DNA of 26,330 nt from DASUFE01 sp036274675. Its GTDB lineage: Bacteria; Pseudomonadota; Gammaproteobacteria; HTCC5015. Position 1 is the first letter of the stretch. Every line of letters begins with the position of its first letter. Below, in pieces: positions 1 to 6,667 of this stretch. Location: NCBI GenBank assembly GCA_036274675.1, contig DASUFE010000094.1, forward strand, positions 1-26,330, written 5' to 3'. The position numbers and the translations under genes were made by a program. Below the pieces are notes generated by a model that saw nothing but the letters and a program-made list of their open reading frames with translations, was not told where the DNA came from and did not search any database.

Positions 1-1
1 A

Positions 2-367
2 TTTTATGCTTGTCTTGGGGAGCATGGGAGTAGTTACAGCAAGTTCATCTCCCAGCATGGAGAAAAGTGTGCAAAGGAGGTTAGAGAAAGCTGCAATTCG
101 ATTTTCTGTAATAAGGATCTAATTTATAAATTATGTATAAGAAGCTCCTCGGAAGAATGTGGGTATATATATGCCGCAACCTCTATAGAAAAATTTTATT
201 CTCTTGAAGGGAAAATTGGGAGAGCTAAAGAAAAGCTTTTATTTTATGTGGCCAGTCCATATTCAAGACCCCTGAAAATCAGTTTTTTGTTGCTAATATC
301 TGCTCCACTAATCATGTTATTTTTACCGAGAGTATTTTTTATGGTTTCAAAATGGTTGAGAGGTTAA
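2..367 (+). CDS. C-terminal part of an unknown cassette protein with a C-terminal membrane segment
   Basis: This frame is open from the window edge to the TAA at 365-367, about 121 codons, and lacks its start. The visible protein has a cysteine-containing soluble part (about residues 1-90: several scattered Cys, mixed charge). A hydrophobic stretch follows near the end, ISFLLLISAPLIMLFLPRVF, and then a short basic tail ending KWLRG. That arrangement suggests a tail-anchored or single-pass membrane protein. Codon use is AT-rich, unlike the core genes downstream. The stop is 4 bases before the attC-like site at 372, as expected for a cassette gene. I do not recognise the family. The uninterrupted frame and its position just before attC are the main support that it is real. 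Confidence 0.6.
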   Translation, partial: FYACLGEHGSSYSKFISQHGEKCAKEVRESCNSIFCNKDLIYKLCIRSSSEECGYIYAATSIEKFYSLEGKIGRAKEKLLFYVASPYSRPLKISFLLLISAPLIMLFLPRVFFMVSKWLRG

Positions 368-371
368 AAGA

Positions 372-437
372 GCCTAACAAGTGCGTCGTGTGTGACTCGG
401 CGCTAAACGCGCCTCGCCACACACGCAAACGTTAGGC
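372..437 (+). other. attC site 1 (integron cassette recombination site)
   Basis: The left box is GCCTAAC (372-378) and the right box GTTAGGC (431-437), exact inverse complements. The inner arms also pair: left TGCGTcGTGTGTG against the reverse complement of the right arm, TGCG-TGTGTG. The extra bases give the extrahelical bulges typical of folded attC. The length of 66 bp fits a classical short attC. Confidence 0.88.
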
Positions 438-440
438 GAC

Positions 441-830
441 ATGCGTGATTGGACAGCTATCCGTGCCTTTGACGGACTCGATCTTACGGAGTCCTTCGTT
501 TTGTCATGGAATCGCGACCAAAACGCGCTTCGATTCGATGTTGACTTTGTGTTGACGGAAGAGCACCCCGCGTTTCGTCCTCCGTCCGCTGAAGAGTGGG
601 CATGTTTTCGGCGTGGAATTCTCGAGTTTCCAAACGCTCGCTCGGTTAAGGGGCTTCCCAAAATGTCAGAGGTGCGCCCGGCCGTCGATGCGACCGTCGA
701 AAATGACTATGGCCACTTCGATAGCTTCATCGAATCAAGCCCGAAGCGCTTTGAGGTCACTGGTGACTTCGGTACTTTTTTGGTTGAGTCAGACGAGCCA
801 ACAGTGGTTCTGCATGCGGATGTCGCCTAA
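441..830 (+). CDS. Unknown cassette-encoded protein, 129 aa
   Basis: The ATG lies 3 bases after attC1 and the TAA stop (828-830) lies inside the left box of attC2, the tight packing expected of a cassette gene. The product is acidic, soluble, and has no signal peptide or membrane segment. Visible features are an N-terminal stretch with alternating hydrophobic residues (LTESFVLSW, LRFDVDFVL), a central PPSAEEWACFRRG segment, and a C-terminal FEVTGDFGTFLVES segment that looks like beta strands. A small alpha/beta or all-beta domain is plausible. I do not recognise the family. Its role is unknown, and cassette proteins of this size include immunity proteins, antitoxins and stress proteins. Confidence 0.75.
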   Translation: MRDWTAIRAFDGLDLTESFVLSWNRDQNALRFDVDFVLTEEHPAFRPPSAEEWACFRRGILEFPNARSVKGLPKMSEVRPAVDATVENDYGHFDSFIESSPKRFEVTGDFGTFLVESDEPTVVLHADVA

Positions 831-950
831 CAAGCAGTTGCAGCCGACCGTGATACCCAATCGCTGGCGCGCAGCAAGCGCGTCATTTCATTATGCGCTT
901 GCTGCGCGCTGGACAGCGCATCGCGCGGCGGCTGAACTGCGGCGTTAGGA
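825..950 (+). other. attC site 2, long type (126 bp)
   Basis: The left box is GCCTAAC (825-831) and the right box GTTAGGA (944-950). The adjacent arms pair as GCAGTTgCAGCC against GCAGTT-CAGCC (reverse complement of the right arm), with one unpaired G. The centre contains a second inverted repeat (GCGCGCAGCAAGCGC against GCGCTTGCTGCGCGC), giving a long hairpin. The length is close to that of Vibrio-type attC repeats. Confidence 0.85.
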
Positions 951-956
951 TTCAAG

Positions 957-1256
957 ATGAAATCTGAGAGAGAATTAAAGGCACTTCAAGAGCTCAGTGG
1001 GAAATTGCTTGGAATCCTTGAATTCGAATTGGCCCGCGGGAACCATATTGCAAGCATAGATGCTCCAGCTGGTATCCGTTGTCCGTTAGCCATCACTTTA
1101 TCTAGGCCCCTTGATATAGAGGGATACAAGATGAGCCATTCTTTGCCTGATGGAGTAACAACATGGGAAAACCGCGACTCTCACTATCCACTAGAGAGAG
1201 GCTATCTTTGCGAAAATTCACGGCATGTAATTGCGGGCCTGTTCAATGAATCCTAA
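957..1256 (+). CDS. Unknown cassette-encoded protein, 99 aa
   Basis: The ATG is 6 bases after attC2 and the TAA stop is in the left box of attC3. The N-terminal 30 residues are predicted to be helical (SERELKALQELSGKLLGIL). A segment rich in Pro, Gly and beta formers follows (APAGIRCPLAITLSRPL), and the protein ends HVIAGLFNES. It has no signal peptide or membrane helix, and one Cys in the IRCP segment and one in YLCEN. No family is recognised. The ORF is supported by its full-cassette fit between two attC sites rather than by homology. Function is unknown. Confidence 0.7.
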   Translation: MKSERELKALQELSGKLLGILEFELARGNHIASIDAPAGIRCPLAITLSRPLDIEGYKMSHSLPDGVTTWENRDSHYPLERGYLCENSRHVIAGLFNES

Positions 1257-1307
1257 CAAGGGGCTCAAGCGACTCCGGCGCTCCCGCGTTTTAGCTGATC
1301 GCTATGT
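1251..1307 (+). other. attC site 3 (degenerate)
   Basis: The left box is TCCTAAC (1251-1257). The right box is read as GCTATGT (1301-1307), one base away from GTTATGT. The inner arms still pair (GCTcAAgCG against GCTaAAaCG). The assignment is supported because CTATGT would be the first bases of the GNAT cassette, whose own left box at 1781 is ACATAAC, the complement expected before circular excision. The C in the second position of the right box should weaken recombination. Confidence 0.6.
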
Positions 1308-1325
1308 AAACCACGAATTCAAGCA

Positions 1326-1814
1326 ATGAACATCAGAGAAGCAAGTGAAGAAGATTTGGAAGCGGTTGCGCAGATTCTTATGCGAACGCAAGACCTTCAC
1401 GCTCAGGCATCACCCGAAAGATATTCTTCCATAACATTTTCCAGTGCGGTTGATTTACTTCGTCCCTACCTTGGAAGAGACGGTTTTTGGGTTGTAATTA
1501 AAAATAGCGCAGTGCTGGGCTATGCAATAGCTGAATATAAAAAAGTTGCGGAATCAAAGATTCTTCGCGCGCGGGAGTATTGTTATCTGCACCAAATTGG
1601 TGTTGCAGAGTCTTCGCGTGGGAAGGGTGCCGGGAAGCTCTTAATAGAGCATCTGAAGGAGGAATGCGCCAAACGTGGTGTCAAGGATATTGAATTGGAT
1701 GTCTGGAATTTCAATTCTGGAGCCAGGCTGTTTTTCCAGAGCTGCGGGTTTGAGCTATTTGCGTCGAAAATGCGTATATCACATAACAAATCACTCAACG
1801 GGAACGCGCGATGA
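1326..1814 (+). CDS. GNAT-family N-acetyltransferase (cassette-encoded)
   Basis: The 162-residue product has the single-domain GNAT layout. It opens with the beta-1 start MNIREASEEDLEAVAQIL. A strand at WVVIKNSAVLGYAIAEY follows, then the acetyl-CoA pyrophosphate loop VAESSRGKGAGKLLIEHL (R/Q-x-x-G-x-G/A type, about residues 98-115). The alpha-4/beta-5 region is VKDIELDVWNFNSGARLFFQSCGFE, a typical N-x-x-A-x-x-F-x-x-x-G-F signature. It should transfer acetyl from acetyl-CoA to an amine; the substrate cannot be read. The last codons run into attC4, so the final 15 or so residues are encoded by the recombination site. GNATs are common integron cargo (some are aminoglycoside acetyltransferases), but nothing here shows a resistance specificity. 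Confidence 0.88.
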   Translation: MNIREASEEDLEAVAQILMRTQDLHAQASPERYSSITFSSAVDLLRPYLGRDGFWVVIKNSAVLGYAIAEYKKVAESKILRAREYCYLHQIGVAESSRGKGAGKLLIEHLKEECAKRGVKDIELDVWNFNSGARLFFQSCGFELFASKMRISHNKSLNGNAR

Positions 1815-1843
1815 ATCACGCGCCCGTCAGTGAATTGTTATGT
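1781..1843 (+). other. attC site 4 (end of cluster 1)
   Basis: The left box ACATAAC (1781-1787) and right box GTTATGT (1837-1843) are perfect inverse complements. The arms pair as TCACTcaACGGG against TCACT-gACGGG (reverse complement). The left arm TAACAAATCACTCAACG and the right arm CCGTCAGTG recur in the attC at 8828-8887, so the two clusters share an attC family. No further cassette follows; a 183-base stretch without an ORF leads to the FNR box at 2027. Confidence 0.87.
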
Positions 1844-2026
1844 GCGCCCAGACCCTCCGCCGCCTGAGTATGCGCGGGTGGTTTTCTAAGGAGAGTGGGG
1901 TCGGCGGCGCTGCGTGGCCGCATGAGTATTACATAAGCCGAATTCTCGTGATCCGGCTCAGGTTGAGCGGCTACACAACATTGCTGGTGAAATCCGGGTC
2001 CCTTTAGTTCATTCAGGTGGGATAGG

Positions 2027-2040
2027 TTGATCAAGATCAA
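2027..2040 (+). promoter_or_regulatory. Perfect FNR/Dnr-type box ahead of the DGC-nnrS genes
   Basis: TTGAT-CAAG-ATCAA matches the FNR consensus TTGAT-N4-ATCAA exactly. A possible -10 element, TAGAGT (2063-2068), sits where a class II (-41.5) activator promoter would have it, predicting a transcription start near 2075. Confidence 0.85.
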
Positions 2041-2074
2041 GGCGAGGCCGGCTCGGATGTCCTAGAGTCTTTCC

Positions 2075-2479
2075 ATGCATGATGGAAATTGTCCAACCAG
2101 GCGCCAGGAGTATAAGGAGTTGCCGTTAGTCTATTCCTGCTCCGGCTGTTCGAATGCCGCTCAGCTCGCCAACACGCTGGCGGTGCGGCTCGACCGCGAA
2201 GGGCTCGCCGAAATGTCCTGCATCGCGGGCGTGGGCGGCAACGTCAAATCCCTGGTCAAAAAGGCGACTTCGGGGCGGCCGGTGGTCGTGCTGGATGGCT
2301 GCGCGCTGAACTGCGCGAGGAAATGCCTGGAGCGTCACGGCGTGACACCCGTGCTCCATATCGACCTGTCCGCGCACGGTGTCAAAAAACGCTATCATGA
2401 AGACGCTTCCGTCGTTGAAACCTGGCGCGTCTGGCGCGAAACGGTGCTGCCCGCGGTCGCGGCCTTGCCGGTGGAGTAG
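2075..2479 (+). CDS. DGC-domain putative zinc-binding protein
   Basis: The 134-residue soluble protein carries YSCSGCSNAAQLAN near the N-terminus, a second Cys at EMSCIAGVGG, and the family signature VVLDGCALNCARKCLE (about residues 69-84). Conserved cysteines and the DGC motif define the family, which is thought to bind zinc; no enzymatic role is established. It is often found with anaerobic or NO-related genes, and here it precedes two nnrS genes with 47 bases between. The start is uncertain. ATG 2075 has no ribosome site and coincides with the transcription start predicted from the FNR box. An in-frame TTG at 2120 follows AGGAG (2106-2110) at about 9 bases and would begin just before the conserved PLVYSCSGCS. 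Expression is probably induced by low O2 or NO. Confidence 0.85.
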   Translation: MHDGNCPTRRQEYKELPLVYSCSGCSNAAQLANTLAVRLDREGLAEMSCIAGVGGNVKSLVKKATSGRPVVVLDGCALNCARKCLERHGVTPVLHIDLSAHGVKKRYHEDASVVETWRVWRETVLPAVAALPVE

Positions 2480-2526
2480 CCGCCCGGACGAAGTTGCACC
2501 ATCGAATAGGCGGAACGGGTTGCCGA

Positions 2527-3675
2527 ATGAATAAGAATCCAGCGCCAACGCCCGCAAGAACCTGGGCCTATCCGTGGTTTTTCCCGGCCGCCTCGATTTA
2601 CGCGGCGCTTGCGATTCCGCTGTCTGTCCATGCCATGACTTCGGGCATGCTGTGGCCGCCCGGCCTCGCGGGTTCCGGCCATGCCTATGAAATGCTTTTC
2701 GGTTTCGCCCTTGCGCTCGTGGCCGGCTACACGCTGGGTCAGATGCCGTCCCGGGAATTGCTTGCGCTGTTCGCATTCTGGCTGGGCGCCAGGCTGATGA
2801 TCCTCGTGCCTTTCGATACCCCAAGGCACATATTTAATGCGCTGTTTGTCATCACACTGGCCTGGCACGCCGTGCCGAGGTTTCTGGCGGCGAAGAAATG
2901 GCGCAACCGCGCACTCAGTCCGCTGCTGCTGGGCCTGTGCGCGTTTCCGGTCGTATACGCGATCGCCGATTATGTCGCGCCGACCATGGAAAAACAGCGT
3001 CTGCTGCTGCAGCAAGTGGTGCTGCTGGTCTCGTTGCTGATGGCGTTTATGGGCGGGCGCATCATTCCGGCCGCGGCAGCCGGCGAAGCGCAGCGTCTGG
3101 GGTTCGAGATGGAGGCGCGCGTGCAACCCCGCTTCGAGGCCGCGCTCATCATCCTGCTGTCGGTCGCCGCCGTGGCGTTGTTCTTTCCTAAGGGTAATCC
3201 GGTTGCCGGTTCAAGCACGGCCGCCGCCGGTTGCGCCGCCGCGATACGTTGCTATCGCTGGCGACTGTGGCGTTTACGGAAACGTCCGGATTTGATCTGT
3301 CTGGGGATGGGCTACTGCTGGCTTGCGCTTGGATTACTCCTCTATGGCCGGGAAATTTTCTTCGAGGCGCCGCGCCAGGTGGCGATTCTGCATATCATCA
3401 CCGTGGGCGCGCTCGGCACGCTGTCCACCGGAGTCATGGCGCGTCTTCAGTTCCAGCATTCCGCGCGCCACGCGCCGCCCTTGCGCATCGTGCTGACCGC
3501 CGCCGTTCTGATCGTTGCAGCCGCGGCGTTGCGCGTCGCGGCAGGAGCGGCAACCGATGACAGGGTCGTGCTGCTGTGGGCGGCGGCGCTCTGCTGGTCC
3601 GGCGCCTATCTGTACTTCGCCTTCCATTTTCTGGCAGGCCTGTGGGATCACTGGCTGGGGAAAGCGCCTGCTTGA
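2527..3675 (+). CDS. NnrS-family membrane protein (first copy)
   Basis: The 382-residue, very hydrophobic protein has about 11-12 predicted membrane helices. NnrS-type signatures are GHAYEMLFGFALALVAGY in the second helix (canonical H-x-x-E-M), the GGRIIPA motif after the mid-protein helices, and HIITVGALGTLSTGVMARL near the C-terminus. NnrS proteins are heme- and copper-containing membrane proteins linked to protection from nitric oxide stress. ATG 2527 was chosen over an upstream TTG at 2494, because the protein then begins with a short polar lead (MNKNPAPTPARTW) directly before helix 1. This copy is diverged from the second one and looks like an older duplication. It probably shares the FNR-box promoter at 2027 with the DGC gene. 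Confidence 0.85.
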   Translation: MNKNPAPTPARTWAYPWFFPAASIYAALAIPLSVHAMTSGMLWPPGLAGSGHAYEMLFGFALALVAGYTLGQMPSRELLALFAFWLGARLMILVPFDTPRHIFNALFVITLAWHAVPRFLAAKKWRNRALSPLLLGLCAFPVVYAIADYVAPTMEKQRLLLQQVVLLVSLLMAFMGGRIIPAAAAGEAQRLGFEMEARVQPRFEAALIILLSVAAVALFFPKGNPVAGSSTAAAGCAAAIRCYRWRLWRLRKRPDLICLGMGYCWLALGLLLYGREIFFEAPRQVAILHIITVGALGTLSTGVMARLQFQHSARHAPPLRIVLTAAVLIVAAAALRVAAGAATDDRVVLLWAAALCWSGAYLYFAFHFLAGLWDHWLGKAPA

Positions 3676-3740
3676 CGCAAATCAAGCCGGCGCCCACGCT
3701 GGGGCGTTAGAATATCCAAAATTCATTAACGTGTTTATTC

Positions 3741-4943
3741 ATGCTCAAAATCCACGACCCGTCGGCCTTGAACGCCGGCACTAACGCATTGTTCAATCTC
3801 GGCTTCCGTCCTTTTTTCGCCGGGGCCGCGCTGCACGCCGTGCTCGTCATGCTGGCCTGGATGGGCATCTATGTGTTCGGCATGCATCTGTTGCGGCCAA
3901 AACTGCCCGCAGTCGCCTGGCATGCCCATGAAATGATCTACGGTTATGCGATGGCGGTGATCGCGGGCTTCCTGCTGACCGCCGTCCGCAACTGGACCGG
4001 TTTGCCGACGCTCAGCGGCCGCCCGCTGGCCCTGCTGTTCGCGCTCTGGGCGCTGGCGCGTCTTTTACCGCTCCTTAATACAGGCGGAGGACTGTATGCG
4101 CTGGCCGCGCTGGATCTGGGTTTCGTGCTGGCCCTGCTGTGCGCGGTCGCCGCGCCGGTCATACGCTCCCGGCAGTGGCGGCAACTCGGGGTGACTTCCA
4201 AGCTGGTATTGCTGGGGCTCGGTAATGCCGCATTTTACGCGGGCCTGCTCGGCTGGATCGATGGAGGGGTGCGCATCGGAATTTACGGCGGTCTGTATCT
4301 GATCATCGCGCTTATTCTGACCATGAGCCGCCGGCTGATTCCGTTTTTCACCGAGCGCGGCGTGGGTTATCCGGTGCAGCTCAGGAACCGGCGCTGGCTG
4401 GATATCGCAAGCCTGCTGCTGTTCGTACTGTTCGTGGTCCTGGACGTGTTCGCCGGGATGAAGCAGGCCGCCGCCGCGACGGCGCTCGCTCTGTTCGTGC
4501 TGCATGCCCTCCGGTTGGCCGGTTGGTACACCTGGGGCATCCGGGCGTATCCCCTGCTGTGGGGGCTGCACCTGGCCTATGCTTTCATCACGCTCGGGTT
4601 TCCCCTCTACGCCGCTTCGGTGTATTACGCGGTTTCGCCCTTTTTGAGCCTGCACGCCTTCGCCGTCGGCGGGATCGGGCTGGTCACGCTCGCGATGATG
4701 GCGCGCGTGTCGCTGGGCCATACCGGGCGCAACGTGCACCAGCCGCCCGCCGTCGTCCAATACGCGCTGCTGGCGCTGGTTATTGCCGCGATCCTGCGGG
4801 TGTTCGCACCGCTGCTCTATATGGAACATTACCGCCTGTGGATCGCGTGTTCGCAGACGTTCTGGATACTGTCCTTCGGCAGCTTCCTGCTGACGTATTT
4901 CCCGATGCTGACGAAACCCCGCATTGACGGCCAACCGGGATGA
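3741..4943 (+). CDS. nnrS: NnrS family protein (second copy)
   Basis: The 400-residue, 12-helix membrane protein carries the classic signatures: LFNLGFRPFFAGAALHAVL at the start, AVAWHAHEMIYGYAMAVIAGFLLTA in helix 2, SRRLIPFFTERG in the middle, and MMARVSLGHTGRNVHQP late. The conserved His residues in HAHEM and GHTGRNVH are candidate heme or copper ligands. NnrS helps cells resist NO and NO-derived damage. It lies 65 bases after the first copy with no clear ribosome site ahead of its ATG, so translation may be weak or the start slightly off. An operon with the DGC protein and the first copy is likely. Confidence 0.93.
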   Translation: MLKIHDPSALNAGTNALFNLGFRPFFAGAALHAVLVMLAWMGIYVFGMHLLRPKLPAVAWHAHEMIYGYAMAVIAGFLLTAVRNWTGLPTLSGRPLALLFALWALARLLPLLNTGGGLYALAALDLGFVLALLCAVAAPVIRSRQWRQLGVTSKLVLLGLGNAAFYAGLLGWIDGGVRIGIYGGLYLIIALILTMSRRLIPFFTERGVGYPVQLRNRRWLDIASLLLFVLFVVLDVFAGMKQAAAATALALFVLHALRLAGWYTWGIRAYPLLWGLHLAYAFITLGFPLYAASVYYAVSPFLSLHAFAVGGIGLVTLAMMARVSLGHTGRNVHQPPAVVQYALLALVIAAILRVFAPLLYMEHYRLWIACSQTFWILSFGSFLLTYFPMLTKPRIDGQPG

Positions 4944-5011
4944 ACGGGCTTTCGCCGCGGGTCGAATATCACTATATATTTTAAAAATCTTCGAGAAACA
5001 GGCGGTACGCA

Positions 5012-5647
5012 ATGAATACGAAGATCCGGGACGACGGCGTATGGCCCGGCCTGTCCCGCGACGAACTCGCTGCAAACCCGGTAACGCAGTTCGCATACTG
5101 GCTGGACGAAGCCCGGCTGGCGGGGATCGTCGATGCAAATGCAATGACGCTCGCCACCGCAGGCGCGGACGGCAGCCCGTCGCAGCGCATGGTGCTGCTG
5201 AAGGATTTCGATGAAACCGGGTTTGTCTTTTATACCAATCTGGAAAGCCGCAAGGCGCGCGAGATTGCGGGCAACCCGCAAGTCAGCCTGCATTTCGGCT
5301 GGCTTCCGTTGCAACGCCAGGTCATCGTCGGCGGGCGCACGGAAAAACTGTCCACGGCGGAAGCCTTCCGTTATTTCAGCAGCCGGCCCCGCGCCAGCCG
5401 CCTCGCCGCCTGGGCCTCGCGGCAGAGCCGGCCGGTGATTTCGCGCGAACAGTTGGAGCGGCAGTTCGAGGAAGTGAAGCAGAGGTTCGGCGAAGGCGAA
5501 ATTCCGCTGCCTTCCTTCTGGGGCGGTTACCGCGTGCGCCCGCACAGCATCGAATTCTGGCAGGGACGCCAGCACCGGTTGCACGACCGCTTTGTGTACC
5601 GGCGCGGGGCGGAAGAGGCTTGGGCAATCGAGCGTCTTTCGCCCTGA
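5012..5647 (+). CDS. pdxH: Pyridoxamine 5'-phosphate oxidase
   Basis: The 211-residue product has the full PdxH layout. The FMN-binding split-barrel core contains SQRMVLLKDFDETGFVFYTN and SRKAREIAGNPQVSLHFGW. QRQVIVGGRTEKL follows, then SSRPRASRLAAWASRQSRP, and the C-terminal dimerisation region PSFWGGYRVRPHSIEFWQGR and HDRFVYRR. It oxidises pyridoxamine- or pyridoxine-5'-phosphate to pyridoxal 5'-phosphate with FMN and O2. The start ATG has AGGCGG about 7 bases upstream. A separate promoter is plausible in the 68-base gap, which contains an AT-rich TATATTT stretch. Placing an O2-dependent PLP step next to anaerobic genes is curious but may be chance. Confidence 0.96.
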   Translation: MNTKIRDDGVWPGLSRDELAANPVTQFAYWLDEARLAGIVDANAMTLATAGADGSPSQRMVLLKDFDETGFVFYTNLESRKAREIAGNPQVSLHFGWLPLQRQVIVGGRTEKLSTAEAFRYFSSRPRASRLAAWASRQSRPVISREQLERQFEEVKQRFGEGEIPLPSFWGGYRVRPHSIEFWQGRQHRLHDRFVYRRGAEEAWAIERLSP

Positions 5648-5763
5648 CTTTCCCGGATTATTAAGGAGCGTTTCAGCCCGTTTCTGCAGAAGCTTCGGCA
5701 ACAGCGTTGTGCCCGCGGTTTTTTTGCGGCACACTGCCCGCATTCATTTTTCCGGTGAAGCAA

Positions 5764-6450
5764 ATGACCGCGGCGCCCGAGGATATCCGCAGCAGGCTGA
5801 AGCAGCATTACCTGTTCAACAGCATCGACGATGCCCTGTTGACCGGTCTCGCGCAGGGCGTGCGCAAGGTCAGCCTGGCGGCGGGCGAGATCCTGTTCCA
5901 TCACGGCAGCCCGGCGGAGCGTTTCTACCTGATCGGCTCGGGCCAGATCAAGCTGTCGCGCATCTCTCCGGCCGGCCAGGAGAAGGTGATCGAAGTGATG
6001 TACCCCGGAAGCACCTTCGCCGAAGCCGTGATGTTCATGCAAAACCCCGTCTACCCGGTGACGGCGCAGGCCCTCTCCGAGAGTCTGCTGTATGGAATTC
6101 CCAACCAGGCCTACCGCGCCATACTCGCTAAAAGCACCGACTACTGTTTCCGCCTGCTGGCGGACCTCAGCATGCGCCTGCATCACCATGTGCAGGAAAT
6201 CGATAACCTCAGCCAGCAGAACGCCATGTATCGGCTGGTCCGTTACCTGGTCTACCAGATACCGGCGGACGCCGGGCGCTCCTGCACCCTGACGCTCACG
6301 ATTCCCAAACAGACTCTGGCCTCGAAACTGTCCATCAAGCCGGAGTCGTTTTCCCGCCTGCTGGCCGTCCTGTCGCAGGACGGCATTATTTCGGTGGACC
6401 GGCAAACCCTCGTCATCCACGACGTGGAGCGGCTGAAAAACTTCGAATAG
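5764..6450 (+). CDS. Crp/Fnr-family regulator, Dnr-like
   Basis: The 228-residue protein has an N-terminal cyclic-nucleotide-type beta-roll (about residues 20-110: SLAAGEILFHHGSPAERFYLIGSG, VIEVMYPGSTFAEAVMF), a dimerisation helix (about 120-155) and a C-terminal winged HTH (LTIPKQTLASKLSIKPESFSRLL). The recognition helix keeps E194, S197 and R198, the E-x-x-S-R set used by FNR proteins to read TTGA half-sites. There is no N-terminal cysteine cluster, so it is not an O2-sensing iron-sulfur FNR. Its closest match by eye is the Dnr type, heme-dependent NO sensors of denitrifiers. ATG 5764 was preferred to 5707, since the protein then starts right before the domain. It sits between nnrS/pdxH and hemN and may act on the boxes at 2027, 6462 and 6588. 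Confidence 0.88.
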   Translation: MTAAPEDIRSRLKQHYLFNSIDDALLTGLAQGVRKVSLAAGEILFHHGSPAERFYLIGSGQIKLSRISPAGQEKVIEVMYPGSTFAEAVMFMQNPVYPVTAQALSESLLYGIPNQAYRAILAKSTDYCFRLLADLSMRLHHHVQEIDNLSQQNAMYRLVRYLVYQIPADAGRSCTLTLTIPKQTLASKLSIKPESFSRLLAVLSQDGIISVDRQTLVIHDVERLKNFE

Positions 6451-6461
6451 GCCCGCCGCTC

Positions 6462-6475
6462 TTGACCAAGGTCAA
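6462..6475 (+). promoter_or_regulatory. FNR/Dnr-type box and promoter upstream of hemN
   Basis: TTGAC-CAAG-GTCAA is a perfect palindromic variant of the FNR/Dnr box. A -10 element TATAGT (6499-6504) lies at the spacing of a class II promoter, predicting a start near 6510. The box begins 11 bases after the stop of the Dnr-like gene, so it should serve hemN with a roughly 158-base leader. Confidence 0.8.
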
Positions 6476-6587
6476 GGGAGCGCCGCCGGCGAATGGCCTA
6501 TAGTTTCCCTGGATGGGAGGCGTAAACCGACAGCGCGGCGGATATCCCCCTGCCCCCGGTACATGTCCGCCGCGCCAATCGCAGGTT

Positions 6588-6601
6588 TTGATCCGGATCA
6601 A
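6588..6601 (+). promoter_or_regulatory. Second, perfect FNR-type box ahead of hemN
   Basis: TTGAT-CCGG-ATCAA is an exact match to the FNR consensus. It lies inside the leader predicted from the upstream box, 66 bases before the hemN ATG chosen here. No good -10 is visible at the expected place near 6624-6629; that position is occupied by a 19-bp palindrome. Confidence 0.8.
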
Positions 6602-6616
6602 TCGCCCCCTCCTAAA

Positions 6617-6635
6617 GACATGCGGACCGCATGTC
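6617..6635. promoter_or_regulatory. 19-bp perfect palindrome in the hemN leader
   Basis: GACATGCGG-A-CCGCATGTC is a 9+1+9 perfect inverted repeat lying between the second FNR box and the ribosome site of hemN. It could be an operator for an unidentified dimeric regulator. A one-base loop makes it a poor RNA hairpin unless inner pairs open. Confidence 0.55.
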
Positions 6636-6667
6636 CTGCTGTGACAGACAACATACACGGAGACTTT

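Larger units (their letters stand above)
1..1843 (+). mobile_element. Integron gene-cassette cluster 1 (four cassettes, no integrase)
   Basis: Four consecutive units each carry one plus-strand ORF followed by an attC-like site that begins with an RYYYAAC-type box and ends with a GTTRRRY-type box. Inferred cassette limits, cutting after the G of each right box, are <1-431, 432-944, 945-1301 and 1302-1837. ORFs start 3 to 18 bases after the preceding attC and run into the next one, as in classical cassettes. The DNA is AT-richer than the core genes that follow. No intI gene and no convincing attI lie in the window, so this is an array distant from its integrase or a CALIN-type cluster. The left end is cut by the window. 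Confidence 0.85.

Noticed and set aside
613..948. Plus-strand frame spanning the end of the 129-residue cassette gene and attC2
   Set aside because: It overlaps a better cassette gene, starts inside it and runs through the whole recombination site.
4065..5144. Long minus-strand frame opposite nnrS and pdxH, and similar frames at 2126-3126, 5527-6420 and 7160-8041
   Set aside because: All lie opposite well-recognised genes and have shadow-type composition.
5709..5733. Hairpin GTGCCCGC...GCGGCAC ahead of the Dnr-like gene as a terminator for pdxH
   Set aside because: The T run lies in the loop, not after the stem, so it does not fit an intrinsic terminator.
6563..6667. Upstream ATG giving HemN 35 extra residues
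   Set aside because: There is no ribosome site, and it would place the perfect FNR box 6588-6601 inside the coding region. ATG 6668 has GGAG at good spacing and a normal HemN length.
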